A stretch of DNA of 64,000 nt from Muribaculaceae bacterium (GCA_017547845.1 JAFYNZ010000017.1:29278-93277); one strand, 5' to 3'; counted from the first letter of the stretch, positions 52,028-61,994 are shown. The notes: a model not told the origin generated them from the sequence alone. A program made the numbers and translations.

Positions 52028-52888
52028 TTAATCTCTGACTCGCAAGATTCTGATACCCGGAGCTGTACGTGCGTGGCGTTTGAGATAGTCGCTTAGGGTG
52101 ATATTTTCCAAGGTGACTTTTCCGTGCAGTGTAGAAGCGTGGATAATGTGGGGCTTGCCATCAACGAAATGAACGATAGCAAGGTGTGAGGCATCAAGAC
52201 CGTCGGTTTTGCTGAGTATGACGATGATGTCGCCATCTTTGAGAAGATTGATAGTCGACTTTTTGGTGACGTGTTGAGGTTTAAGGCATGGGATACGATG
52301 TGAGTGATAACCCATTTCGACGCGTTTGATTTCTGCCAGATTTGCAGAGTCGCTCAGAGCTTTGTACTGCTCTTTGTGTCGGCTCATATAGTTGAGTGAT
52401 TTGACGATCGTGGTTGCTCCTTCTATCTCCTGCGTCAACTCTTTGATATTGCCACGATAGACATTGTCGGCAATCCAGTCTGTCATATAGTGCAGACGAG
52501 ATGAGTAACCATCCATAGTGCCTTTGCGGTATCTGATTGACTCAAGATTGGAAGCGAAACTACGCCACGATGGTGAAGGTGCGACAGAGGTTTTAGCCAA
52601 AGCGATGGCTGTCTCAACCATTGTGACGCAATCAAATTCGTGCACGTTGATTGATAGATACTCTTGGTCGCCTTCGAGAGTATTGGCTTTGTATGGGGAG
52701 TCGATCAATTGTGATGCAAAGTGATAAACAGAATTCTGCGGACTATCATGCTTGGGAGCTTCTTGCAGTAGTCGATCGATGACTGCGGTGTCTTTTTCAC
52801 AATGAAATCTCATCATGCTTTGAGGCACAAATGCATATGATGTGACGTAGGATAGAAATATTGATATGATAGCGATAACTGAGCGCAT
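52028..52888 (-). CDS. DUF1460 amidase-like protein (NlpC/P60-related)
   Basis: A 286-residue exported protein (signal peptide 1-19) of the DUF1460 family (PF07313). Known members have an NlpC/P60-type fold and cleave N-acetylmuramoyl-L-alanine or cell-wall peptides. The candidate nucleophile is Cys87 in EFDCVTMVETA, with a His in GLDASHLAIVHF. A role in peptidoglycan turnover is inferred from family. Its promoter overlaps the enolase terminator. Confidence 0.85.
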   Translation of the reverse strand: MRSVIAIISIFLSYVTSYAFVPQSMMRFHCEKDTAVIDRLLQEAPKHDSPQNSVYHFASQLIDSPYKANTLEGDQEYLSINVHEFDCVTMVETAIALAKTSVAPSPSWRSFASNLESIRYRKGTMDGYSSRLHYMTDWIADNVYRGNIKELTQEIEGATTIVKSLNYMSRHKEQYKALSDSANLAEIKRVEMGYHSHRIPCLKPQHVTKKSTINLLKDGDIIVILSKTDGLDASHLAIVHFVDGKPHIIHASTLHGKVTLENITLSDYLKRHARTAPGIRILRVRD

Positions 52889-52910
52889 AGATTATGATTT
52901 TACTTCAGTG

Positions 52911-52941
52911 CAAAGTTAACTATAAAAAATGAGAGTGTCAA
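52911..52941 (-). promoter_or_regulatory. DUF1460 gene promoter
   Basis: Minus strand TTG (52939-52941), 20 bp, TAACTTTG (52911-52918); leader about 20 nt. The -33 element lies inside the enolase terminator hairpin. Confidence 0.65.
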
Positions 52942-52960
52942 CATTTCTGCCGACACTCTC
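52924..52960 (-). terminator. eno: Enolase terminator
   Basis: GAGAGTGTC (52931-52939) pairs perfectly with GACACTCTC (52952-52960); read on the minus strand it is followed by CAT and six T (A run at 52924-52929). Confidence 0.85.
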
Positions 52961-52985
52961 GATATAATTGCCTATTTATAAGAAA

Positions 52986-54284
<1,299 letters not shown>

Positions 54285-54311
54285 TTAAAATAAATGTGAT
54301 TTTTCCGACTG

Positions 54312-54341
54312 CAAAATTAATAAAATTTGCTCAATTGACAA
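54312..54341 (-). promoter_or_regulatory. Enolase promoter
   Basis: Minus strand TTG (54339-54341), 19 bp, TAATTTTG (54312-54319). The leader to the ATG at 54269 is about 40 nt. Confidence 0.7.
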
Positions 54342-54399
54342 TCGTTTTTGTTGTTAATTTTTCCTTATTGCTTTCGAAACGAAATATTTTTCGACGTTT

Positions 54400-55329
54400 T
54401 TATGTTTTGAGAGTTTGTTCTTGTTCGATTTGGGCTCGGCTTTTGCTTTTGATAACCATGAACACGCCCGTAAAGATAAGCACTATAGCCACTGTCTTCA
54501 GTAGGCTGAAATGGTCGAGTCCCCATACTATGGCTACTATGCTCGACACCAATGGCTGGATATAATTGTAGGAGCTGACCACTGTCGGGCGTAGTGTCTT
54601 CTGACCGATGGCAAGGAACAAATAGCTGATAAATGTCGGACCGATGATGATAAACACGATGGCGTAGATGATGCTTGTGTCGACCGAATGCAAATCGAAG
54701 GTCGTGACTTCAGAGTAGGTGAGTGGCGTAACGCATATTGCAGCAAAAGTAAACATCCATTTCATCAGTGTGACGGCCGAGTACTTCGATGTCAACCCTT
54801 TGAAGAAAACGAGATAGCATGAGTAGCATGTCTGAGCGAGTATGCAGAGTATATCGCCCCAAATGTTGCCTGTCATTCCGGCGAAGTGTGCGCTATTCAT
54901 AATCAATATGATAGCTCCAATTCCACCGATGATTACCCCGCCGGCTTTCTTGCCGGTGATAGGCTCACGTAAGAATATTGCTGCCAATACCATTGTTATG
55001 ATAGGCGAGATGGTAGAGATAAACGATGCATTGACAGGCGATGTGAGGCGCACTCCGTAGAGAAACATACCCTGATTGAGTATGATAGCAAGCACAGAAG
55101 CTATGAATATGCGCATCATGTCGCCTTTAGATACGCGTTCCTTGGTTTTGAGAAAGAATGATGCTATCCAGAACAGACAGGCTGCACCTATCATTCGGCA
55201 GTCGTAAAGTAGTAGGGGAGTCACTGCCGTTGCAAGCACAAGTTTGGTGGTGGGAGCATTTAGTCCCCACAACACTTGAGCCACCCCCATTGCTCCGTGT
55301 CCCTTGATTTTTGATATCTTGTTGTTCAT
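54400..55329 (-). CDS. DMT superfamily transporter (EamA)
   Basis: The ATG at 55329 (MNNKISKIKGHGAMG) gives 309 residues; a start at 55380 would add a sequence that overlaps the hairpin upstream. About ten membrane spans form two EamA repeats (15-145 and 160-300). SPVNASFISTISPIITMVLA and YNYIQPLVSSIVAIVWGLD are typical inner-helix pairs. Substrate unknown. It differs in sequence from the transporter at 4509. Confidence 0.88.
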   Translation of the reverse strand: MNNKISKIKGHGAMGVAQVLWGLNAPTTKLVLATAVTPLLLYDCRMIGAACLFWIASFFLKTKERVSKGDMMRIFIASVLAIILNQGMFLYGVRLTSPVNASFISTISPIITMVLAAIFLREPITGKKAGGVIIGGIGAIILIMNSAHFAGMTGNIWGDILCILAQTCYSCYLVFFKGLTSKYSAVTLMKWMFTFAAICVTPLTYSEVTTFDLHSVDTSIIYAIVFIIIGPTFISYLFLAIGQKTLRPTVVSSYNYIQPLVSSIVAIVWGLDHFSLLKTVAIVLIFTGVFMVIKSKSRAQIEQEQTLKT

Positions 55330-55362
55330 TTGTGTGAAATTAGGTTTATTGTATAACAAACA

Positions 55363-55400
55363 ACTACCCATATGTATCATTCACGATTCACATGGGTAGT
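55363..55400 (-). terminator. Probable dnaJ terminator
   Basis: ACTACCCAT (55363-55371) pairs with ATGGGTAGT (55392-55400), perfect over 9 bp with a 20-nt loop. On the minus strand it is followed by a T-rich stretch. Confidence 0.55.
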
Positions 55401-55430
55401 CTTAGGGGTATGTATCATTTGATTTGTTGC

Positions 55431-56615
55431 TTAATCTTCTGAACTGAAGATGTGACGCAGACGACTGAAGATGCGACTTGCTGTTGACTTAGTTGGTTCT
55501 ACGTTTTTACTGCCTCGTAGACTTTCGATTGCCTTCTGTTCGTCGGCTGTAAGGTTTTCAGGTACGTAAACCATTACGTTGACGAGTAGGTCGCCTCGAA
55601 CACTGCTGTTCATCTGTGGCAGACCCTTGCCACGAAGTCGAAGCACCTTGCCCGGCTGAGTTCCAGGAGCAATCTTAAGTTTGGCCTTACCTTCTATAGT
55701 CGGGATTTCCACTGAGCCACCGAGTGCTGCTGTCGGGAAGTCGAGCATAAGGTTGTAGATAAGGTCATTTTCATCGCGAATCAATTCCGGATCCTTTTCC
55801 TCTTCGATAAGGATGAGGAGGTCGCCATTGACACCGCCGTGACGTGCTGCATTGCCTTCTCCTCTCTTTGAGAGAGTCATGCCACCATGTACGCCGGCCG
55901 GAATGCTGATGCTGATGATATCTTCTTTGCGTACAACGCCCTCGCCGCTACAGTGACTACACTTTTCAGTGATAATTTTGCCTTCGCCACCACAATGATG
56001 ACAGACACTTTGCGACTGCATAGCTCCGAGGAATGTCTGTTGAACAGTTGTGACTACACCCGAGCCGCCACAAGTAGGACATGTCTGTGTCGCGGTGCCA
56101 TCTTTAGCACCTGTGCCGTTGCAGTATGGGTCGGCAACATAGCGTGGAATCTTGAGCTTCTTGTCTACGCCATTGAGTATATCTTTGAGAGTGACCTTTA
56201 CCTTGATACGAAGGTCGGTGCCTTTGTTGACACGCTTACGTTGTGCGCGACCACCACCGCCGAAGCCGCCAAAGCCAAAACCGCCGCCGAAGATATCGCC
56301 AAATTGAGAGAAGATGTCTTCCATTGACATTCCACCACCGAAACCGCCGAAGCCTCCACTTCCGCCCGGACCATTCATGCCTGCGTGGCCAAATTGGTCG
56401 TAGCGTGCACGTTTTTGTGGATCGTTGAGCACATCATAAGCTTCTGCCGCCTCTTTGAATTTTTCTTCAGCTGCTTTCTGCTCTTCTTCTGGCTTATCCG
56501 ACCATTTGTCAGGGTGCCATTTGATAGCTTCCTTACGATAGGCTTTTTTTAGTTCGTCAGCTGTAGCGTTTTTGCTTACGCCCAACACCTCATAGTAGTC
56601 TCTTTTTTCTGCCAT
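55431..56615 (-). CDS. dnaJ: Chaperone protein DnaJ
   Basis: A 394-residue type I Hsp40 that stimulates DnaK. The J domain (5-71) has HPD at 34-36, followed by a Gly/Phe-rich region (76-124). The zinc domain has four repeats. Three are intact: Cys179/182, Cys205/208 and Cys219/222. The first reads Asp162-Pro-Tyr-Cys165, so one ligand of the first zinc site is missing. The C-terminal substrate-binding domain follows. It lies 18 bp after grpE; dnaK is not in the window. Confidence 0.96.
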   Translation of the reverse strand: MAEKRDYYEVLGVSKNATADELKKAYRKEAIKWHPDKWSDKPEEEQKAAEEKFKEAAEAYDVLNDPQKRARYDQFGHAGMNGPGGSGGFGGFGGGMSMEDIFSQFGDIFGGGFGFGGFGGGGRAQRKRVNKGTDLRIKVKVTLKDILNGVDKKLKIPRYVADPYCNGTGAKDGTATQTCPTCGGSGVVTTVQQTFLGAMQSQSVCHHCGGEGKIITEKCSHCSGEGVVRKEDIISISIPAGVHGGMTLSKRGEGNAARHGGVNGDLLILIEEEKDPELIRDENDLIYNLMLDFPTAALGGSVEIPTIEGKAKLKIAPGTQPGKVLRLRGKGLPQMNSSVRGDLLVNVMVYVPENLTADEQKAIESLRGSKNVEPTKSTASRIFSRLRHIFSSED

Positions 56616-56633
56616 TGTAATTTAGGTGTTAAA

Positions 56634-57194
56634 TTATTGTCCCACAACGACTTTAGCGTGACGCAACACTTTGTCGTTAATCATATAACCGGTCTGAACC
56701 GTGTCAATGATTTTCTTCTTCATTGACTCGTCGGGAGCAGGGATTGCAGTGATAGCTTCGTGAAGATCTTCGTTAAACTCTTCGCCGTTAGTCACCATTG
56801 CTGTTACTCCATTTTTCTCAAGAAATTTTACACACTTTGAGTAAATCAAGTTCATGCCTTCTTTGACAGCTTCAGCGTTATCAGTCTCTGATGCAGCCTT
56901 CAATCCACGTTCAAAATCGTCGATGATAGGCAATATCTCCTCGAGAGCTTGACCTTTGGCATTCTTGATGATATCGGCCTTCTCTTTGACGACGCGTTTA
57001 CGGAAGTTGTCAAACTCAGCCATCAAGAAGAGGTATTCTTTCTTCTCGCGTTCCAATTGCTCTTGAAGCAATGCGATTTGCTGCTCGTCGGTCATAGGCG
57101 CATCTTGCGCTTCTGATGAGGCAGTCTCTTCTGTTGCTTGATTTGACTCTTCGATGTGTTCAGTCTCGTTATATTTTTCTTCGTTCTTATCCAT
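56634..57194 (-). CDS. grpE: Nucleotide exchange factor GrpE
   Basis: The ATG at 57194 (MDKNEEKYNETEHIEE) gives 186 residues; a longer frame to 57305 enters the ispE coding region. An acidic disordered start (1-45) precedes the long dimerisation coiled coil (about 46-105) and a C-terminal beta domain with AVKEGMNLIYSKCVKFLEKNG. GrpE releases ADP from DnaK. It forms an operon with dnaJ. Confidence 0.95.
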   Translation of the reverse strand: MDKNEEKYNETEHIEESNQATEETASSEAQDAPMTDEQQIALLQEQLEREKKEYLFLMAEFDNFRKRVVKEKADIIKNAKGQALEEILPIIDDFERGLKAASETDNAEAVKEGMNLIYSKCVKFLEKNGVTAMVTNGEEFNEDLHEAITAIPAPDESMKKKIIDTVQTGYMINDKVLRHAKVVVGQ

Positions 57195-57259
57195 TTTTAG
57201 TTTGATATTTTTAGGAGTGACTGCTTGCAAATATTGTGCCAAAAAGTGCCATTTGCTTT

Positions 57260-58120
57260 TTATCCTCTGACTACACATCTGAACGCACATTGTGAATTGT
57301 CGCATGCTTTCACTGCCTTTTCCTCAGAGTCGAATATTCCGAAGAAGGCAGATCCCGAGCCGGTCATCGATGCGTAGATAGCTCCGTCGGCATATAGTTG
57401 CTCCTTGATTGACTCTATTTCCGGGTGGAGTGCAAACATTGAGCGTTCGAAATCGTTGACCAACACATCTCGCCATTGCTCAATAGGAAGGACCACAATC
57501 TCATTGACCGATTTTTCAGGCGATTGAGGAGTAATCATTGAGAATGCCTCTTTGGTGGAAATGCTGACAGCCGGTTTGACGATAGCAATCCAATAGTTTG
57601 ACAGATCGAGATCTATGGGCTCCATCACCTCCCCGATGCCTGTCGCAAAACATGGTCGATTGTAGACGAAAAACGGACAGTCTGCCCCAAGCGTAAGTGC
57701 TATACGTGCCAAGTCTTCGTCCGAGAACGGATTGCCATGCAACTTGTTGAGTGCTTTGAGTGTAAACGAAGCATCGGCCGAACCGCCACCCATGCCTGCA
57801 CCATCCGGCAGATGTTTGTCCAATATAATCTTTACAGCCGGTGACTCACCCTCATACGCATTGCGAAAAGCCTTCAACGCTTTCCACACCAAGTTCTTCT
57901 CCGTCGGACAGTCCACCTTATTACCCAAAGTGATAAGTTCGTCGATGCCATCTTGAGCAGGGACTATTTCGAGCAAGTCACAGAGTGCACCATGACTGTC
58001 AGGTCCGTGACTGCCTTTGCCGATAGGGTAGAACACTGTCTCCAGATTGTGGTAGCCGTCACTTCGTTTGCTCACAATGTTGAGACCTATATTTAGTTTT
58101 GCATTTACAAATTCTATCAT
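57260..58120 (-). CDS. ispE: 4-diphosphocytidyl-2-C-methyl-D-erythritol kinase
   Basis: A 286-residue GHMP kinase of the MEP isoprenoid pathway. The substrate-binding start NAKLNIGLNIVSKRSDGYHN and the ATP loop PDGAGMGGGSADASF are diagnostic. The final GSGSAFFGIF motif is intact. It is read away from the divergent MATE gene with overlapping promoters. grpE follows 65 bp later. Confidence 0.95.
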   Translation of the reverse strand: MIEFVNAKLNIGLNIVSKRSDGYHNLETVFYPIGKGSHGPDSHGALCDLLEIVPAQDGIDELITLGNKVDCPTEKNLVWKALKAFRNAYEGESPAVKIILDKHLPDGAGMGGGSADASFTLKALNKLHGNPFSDEDLARIALTLGADCPFFVYNRPCFATGIGEVMEPIDLDLSNYWIAIVKPAVSISTKEAFSMITPQSPEKSVNEIVVLPIEQWRDVLVNDFERSMFALHPEIESIKEQLYADGAIYASMTGSGSAFFGIFDSEEKAVKACDNSQCAFRCVVRG

Positions 58121-58143
58121 ATCTCACGTTATACTTTAGACTG

Positions 58144-58151
58144 CAAAATTA
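58144..58151 (-). promoter_or_regulatory. Possible ispE promoter (-7 element)
   Basis: TAATTTTG on the minus strand, about 24 nt upstream of the ispE ATG. It is within 30 bp of the opposing MATE -7 element. Confidence 0.4.
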
Positions 58152-58173
58152 GTGGTTTTTATCAAAATATGCC

Positions 58174-58181
58174 TATCTTTG
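58174..58181 (+). promoter_or_regulatory. MATE gene -7 element directly at the start codon
   Basis: TATCTTTG ends 4 nt before the ATG at 58186. With a start site about 3-6 nt after the element, the transcript would be leaderless or nearly so. The -33 region (TGG at 58153-58155) is only a partial match. Confidence 0.55.
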
Positions 58182-58185
58182 CCAC

Positions 58186-59514
58186 ATGAATTTGAATCGA
58201 GAAATACTTCGGCTGAGCATTCCGGCCATTATCAGCAATATCACAGTGCCGATTCTCGGACTGTCGGACACCACAATTTCGGGCCACCTTGGCTCGGAAA
58301 TCTACATCGGGGCCATCGCCGTAGGCACGATGATGTTCAATGTCATCTTTTGGCTCTTTGGTTTCTTGCGTATGGGCACGACCGGTCTGACGGCTCAAGC
58401 CTACGGAGCCGGTGACAACGAGTCGTGTCGTCAACTACTTGTGCGTTCCTCGATGCTGGGTGTGATAATAGGTATCGCTATTATATTGCTTCACTACCCA
58501 TTGCGAGAGTTGCTCCTATTGCTCATCTCTCCCGACGCATCTGTGGCACAATACTCCTCCGACTATTTTAATATATGCATTCTCGGTGCTCCTGCTCTGC
58601 TTTTCAATATGTCGGTGATGGGGTGGATGCTGGGCATGCAAAACACTGTCCGTCCGATGATAATATCCGTCTCTGTCAACGTCATCAACATCGCACTAAG
58701 CTTGGCTTTTGTCTTTCTTATGGATATGGGTTTCAATGGCGTTGCCCTGGGTACTATGCTGTCCAACTGGTGTGGCGTGGCAATATCTCTTTGGTTTGTA
58801 ACGCGTTACTACGATGGTCGATTGCCAAGCATCAAGCGCGACGACTTGCTCAAGGTCTCGGGTATGGGCCGTTTCTTTAAGGTCAATACCGACATCATGC
58901 TTCGTTCGGCTTGCGTCATGTCGGTCTCTTTGTCTGTTACGGCTATCGGTGCCCAACTTGGAGCCATGACACTCGCAGCCAATGCCATCATGATGCAATT
59001 CTTCATACTTTTCTCCTACTTCATGGACGGATTTGCATTTGCTGCCGAAGCCCTATCGGGTAGATTTGCCGGGGCTAAAGACTTGCCGATGCTCCGCAAG
59101 TCGGTCGGATACCTTGCAGTGTGGGCATTGGGTGTGGCATTGATGTTTACGGTCGTATATGTATTTGGCTATCAATATATCGTTCGATTTATCACCTCTG
59201 AGCAAGATGTGGTAGCTGTAGTGGTCGACCATAGCCTTTGGCTCCAACTCATACCGATTGTCACTGTCGCTGCATTCATCTTCGACGGAGTCTATATCGG
59301 ACTGACGGCTACGCGTCGTATGCTATGGGTGACATTAAGCTCGGCATTACTCTTCTTTGCAATATGCTTTTTACACATCGGTGGTGACAATTTGTTTGCC
59401 CTGCCCGACAACGATACGCTTTGGGTTGGTTTCTTGGCTTACCTTCTGCTTCGTGGATTGCTTTTAGGCATTGGTACACCCAAATTGCTGCAATCTATAG
59501 TTAAGAGTAGTTAA
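58186..59514 (+). CDS. MATE family efflux transporter
   Basis: A 442-residue protein with twelve predicted membrane spans in two bundles. MATE signatures include the N-terminal NREILRLSIPAIISNITVPI, GLSDTTISGHLG and the central GVALGTMLSNWCGV. Members expel cationic drugs or metabolites using Na+ or H+; the second half has FAAEALSGRFAGAKD typical of the DinF-like subgroup. Substrate unknown. The ATG follows a -7 element by 4 nt. Confidence 0.93.
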   Translation: MNLNREILRLSIPAIISNITVPILGLSDTTISGHLGSEIYIGAIAVGTMMFNVIFWLFGFLRMGTTGLTAQAYGAGDNESCRQLLVRSSMLGVIIGIAIILLHYPLRELLLLLISPDASVAQYSSDYFNICILGAPALLFNMSVMGWMLGMQNTVRPMIISVSVNVINIALSLAFVFLMDMGFNGVALGTMLSNWCGVAISLWFVTRYYDGRLPSIKRDDLLKVSGMGRFFKVNTDIMLRSACVMSVSLSVTAIGAQLGAMTLAANAIMMQFFILFSYFMDGFAFAAEALSGRFAGAKDLPMLRKSVGYLAVWALGVALMFTVVYVFGYQYIVRFITSEQDVVAVVVDHSLWLQLIPIVTVAAFIFDGVYIGLTATRRMLWVTLSSALLFFAICFLHIGGDNLFALPDNDTLWVGFLAYLLLRGLLLGIGTPKLLQSIVKSS

Positions 59515-59574
59515 AAATTGTCCATTTACCCCCATGTTGAGCAGACTGAGTGTTTTTAAATGATGATTTTTTTG

Positions 59575-59582
59575 TAATTTTG
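59575..59582 (+). promoter_or_regulatory. Possible promoter of ECF sigma gene (-7 element)
   Basis: TAATTTTG, about 22 nt before the ATG at 59604. No good -33 element is seen. Confidence 0.35.
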
Positions 59583-59603
59583 GCACACAAAAATATTTGA
59601 TAC

Positions 59604-60161
59604 ATGTCATATTCTGCTCCGATAGATGAAAAGAAATTAATCGAAAACCTGCAAGATCCCGCTATGGCTGCGCAGGCGTTCGACGCACTCATGCGCACCT
59701 ATGGCGAGCAGATTTATTGGCAGATTCGTAAGATGGTGGTCAACCATGACGATGCGTCCGACCTCCTTCAAAACACCTTCCTCAAAGCGTGGAACAATCT
59801 CGACCACTTCCGTGGTGACGCCAAACTCTCGACCTGGCTCTATAAGATTGCAATCAACGAGTCAATCAATTTCCTCAATAAGGAACGCGCTAAAAACAAT
59901 ATATCGACCGATGACGATGATTCGTTTTTGCTCAATAGCATTGAGGCTGACGAATACTTCGATGGCGATGAGCTCAAAATCGAACTCCACAAGGCTATTG
60001 CGTCTTTGCCCGAAAAGCAACGACTCGTCTTCAATATGCGTTACTTCCAAGAGATGAAATACGAGCAAATCTCCGAAATCCTCGGCACATCAGTAGGTGC
60101 ACTCAAAGCCTCCTACCATCACGCTGTCAAAAAAATCGAAGACCACTTCTCCGAATCTTAA
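59604..60161 (+). CDS. ECF-type RNA polymerase sigma factor
   Basis: A 185-residue sigma-70 factor with only regions 2 and 4. Region 2 (about 32-95) has DDASDLLQNTFLKAWNNLDHF. Region 4 (about 125-180) has the helix-turn-helix LPEKQRLVFNMRYFQEMKYEQISEILGTSVGALKASYHHA. No anti-sigma or FecR-like gene is adjacent; oxyR follows after 85 bp. Its regulon is unknown. Confidence 0.92.
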   Translation: MSYSAPIDEKKLIENLQDPAMAAQAFDALMRTYGEQIYWQIRKMVVNHDDASDLLQNTFLKAWNNLDHFRGDAKLSTWLYKIAINESINFLNKERAKNNISTDDDDSFLLNSIEADEYFDGDELKIELHKAIASLPEKQRLVFNMRYFQEMKYEQISEILGTSVGALKASYHHAVKKIEDHFSES

Positions 60162-60246
60162 TAGTCGGATATTCTCTCAACACCTTAAAACCAAAGTGTT
60201 AACTAAAATCGGGAAATTATATATGTTCCCATAAATTCTTACGATT

Positions 60247-61173
60247 ATGACTCTACAACAACTTGAATACATACTTGCTGTCGATCAGCACCGCCATTTC
60301 ACGAAAGCAGCAGAGCAATGTTTTGTCACCCAACCGACTTTGAGCGCAATGATTCAGAAACTTGAGGAGGAACTCGATGTCAAGATATTCGATCGTACGC
60401 GCCAGCCTATAGCTCCGACTCCGATTGGTGTGCATATCCTCCAACAGGCAAAGGAAATTTTGGTGCAGGTGGACAATATGAAGCAGATTATCCAGGAGCA
60501 GAAAGAGGAGGTCGGTGGAAGTTTTCACATCGGTGTGCTTCCTACCATAGCCCCATATCTGCTTCCTCGCTTTTTCCAAGATATGGTGAAGAAATATCCG
60601 AAGCTCAATATCACCGTATCGGAGATGAAAACCCCCGACATCAAGCGTGCGTTGCTCACAGGCGAAATCGATGCCGGCATTCTTGCCGAACTCAATGACA
60701 TGGAGATGTACAATCACACTCATCTTTTCTATGAGGAGTTTTACGCCTATGTGGCGCGAGAGGAGGAATTGTCGGCCAAGAGCACTATTAAGTCGTCTGA
60801 ACTTAAAGGCGAGATGTTGTGGCTTCTCGATGAGGGACACTGCTTCCGCGACCAGATGGTGCGTTTCTGCCACATCAACCCTGAACGCAACGACAATCTC
60901 ACCTATCAGCTCGGTAGCATGGAGACCTTCATGCGTATGGTCGAAAGAGGGGAGGGCATCACCTTTGTGCCGGAGCTTGCACTCGACCAGATGAGCGACC
61001 TTCAGAAGCAATTGGTGCGTCCGTTTGCCATTCCGCAGCCCGCTCGCAAAATTGTTGTGTTGACCGATAAGAGATTTATTCGTCACTCGCTCATCGATGT
61101 GTTACAGACTGAAATTCAGGCATCTATCCCCAAATCAATGCTCAAACTTAAGCCCACTCAGGTGGCGATATAG
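60247..61173 (+). CDS. oxyR: Peroxide-responsive LysR regulator OxyR
   Basis: A 308-residue LysR-family protein. The helix-turn-helix (about 16-40) is followed by the linker and effector domain. The redox pair is present at the same numbers as in E. coli, Cys199 and Cys208, in LLDEGHCFRDQMVRFC. The two bases downstream of its stop lie in a perfect palindrome. Its position next to ahpC and ahpF, known OxyR targets in Bacteroides, supports the assignment. Confidence 0.94.
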   Translation: MTLQQLEYILAVDQHRHFTKAAEQCFVTQPTLSAMIQKLEEELDVKIFDRTRQPIAPTPIGVHILQQAKEILVQVDNMKQIIQEQKEEVGGSFHIGVLPTIAPYLLPRFFQDMVKKYPKLNITVSEMKTPDIKRALLTGEIDAGILAELNDMEMYNHTHLFYEEFYAYVAREEELSAKSTIKSSELKGEMLWLLDEGHCFRDQMVRFCHINPERNDNLTYQLGSMETFMRMVERGEGITFVPELALDQMSDLQKQLVRPFAIPQPARKIVVLTDKRFIRHSLIDVLQTEIQASIPKSMLKLKPTQVAI

Positions 61174-61184
61174 ACGGCGTCTAT
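61170..61184. promoter_or_regulatory. Candidate OxyR binding site upstream of ahpC
   Basis: ATAGACGGCGTCTAT is a perfect 7-bp palindrome with one central base. It fits the ATAG-N7-CTAT half-operator of OxyR and the T-N11-A rule of LysR regulators. It overlaps the oxyR stop codon and lies about 55 bp upstream of the ahpC -7 element. Only one such site is seen, where a full OxyR footprint has two. Confidence 0.45.
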
Positions 61185-61213
61185 CGGGTCATAAAACCAA
61201 TCAATTGGAATTA

Positions 61214-61246
61214 TTGTTATCATCTGAAATTATGCTCGTAACTTTG
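61214..61246 (+). promoter_or_regulatory. ahpC promoter
   Basis: TTG (61214-61216), 22 bp, TAACTTTG (61239-61246). The long spacing fits a promoter that needs an activator such as OxyR. Leader about 60 nt to the ATG at 61312. Confidence 0.6.
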
Positions 61247-61311
61247 CACCAGAAAATCAAAACAACGAGATAATAAACAAAAAATAATAACAATAAAAAC
61301 AATAGAAAATT

Positions 61312-61878
61312 ATGACACCAATCATCAATTCACAACTTCCTGAGTTCAACGTTCAAGCCTACCACAATGGCGAGTTCAAAACAGTGACAACACAAGACGT
61401 CCTCGGCAAATGGGCTATCTTCTTCTTCTACCCTGCCGACTTCACTTTCGTTTGCCCTACTGAGCTTGTTGACGTGGCAGAAAAGTATGAGAAACTCCAA
61501 GCAATGGGTGTGGAAGTATACTCAGTGAGCACAGACTCTCACTTCGTTCACAAGGCATGGCACGACGCTTCAGAAAGCATTCGCAAGATCAAGTATCCGA
61601 TGCTCGCCGACCCTACAGGTGTTCTCAGCCGCGCATTCGGCGTAATGATCGAAGAAGCAGGTATGGCTTACCGTGGCACTTTCGTGGTAGATCCTGAAGG
61701 CAAAATCAAGGTGGCTGAAATCCATGACAACAACATCGGCCGTAACGCCGACGAACTTCTCCGCAAGGTAGAAGCTGCTCAATTCGTAGCTACTCACGAC
61801 GGTGAAGTGTGCCCTGCAAAGTGGAAAAAAGGTGCTGAAACATTGAAACCAAGCATAGATTTAGTAGGTAAGATCTAA
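61312..61878 (+). CDS. ahpC: Alkyl hydroperoxide reductase AhpC (peroxiredoxin)
   Basis: A 188-residue typical 2-Cys peroxiredoxin. The peroxidatic Cys48 is in DFTFVCPTELVD, and the resolving Cys167 is in GEVCPAKW near the C-terminus. It reduces hydrogen peroxide and organic peroxides and is recharged by AhpF. Codons are strongly biased, as expected for an abundant protein. A strong terminator follows directly. Confidence 0.97.
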   Translation: MTPIINSQLPEFNVQAYHNGEFKTVTTQDVLGKWAIFFFYPADFTFVCPTELVDVAEKYEKLQAMGVEVYSVSTDSHFVHKAWHDASESIRKIKYPMLADPTGVLSRAFGVMIEEAGMAYRGTFVVDPEGKIKVAEIHDNNIGRNADELLRKVEAAQFVATHDGEVCPAKWKKGAETLKPSIDLVGKI

Positions 61879-61890
61879 TTCACTCACTTC

Positions 61891-61927
61891 AAGGCGTGGT
61901 TTTCTGCAGGAAATCACGCCTTTCTTT
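61891..61927 (+). terminator. ahpC terminator
   Basis: AAGGCGTG pairs with CACGCCTT (61915-61922) with an inner TTTC/GGAAA stem, followed by TTTCTTT. Confidence 0.8.
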
Positions 61928-61937
61928 CCCTCTAGGG

Positions 61938-61977
61938 AAGTTCTATAAATTGCTTTGTGATGATTTATGAATTTTAG
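61938..61977. repeat. Dispersed intergenic repeat, copy 2
   Basis: Inverted relative to the copy at 16188-16229. It lies in the 305-bp gene-free space between ahpC and ahpF, followed by the palindrome at 61995. Confidence 0.7.
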
Positions 61978-61994
61978 GCGAGTAGATTTTTGTT

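Noticed and set aside
60253-61086. 277-residue minus-strand frame opposite oxyR
   Set aside because: Antisense shadow; OxyR is fully supported.
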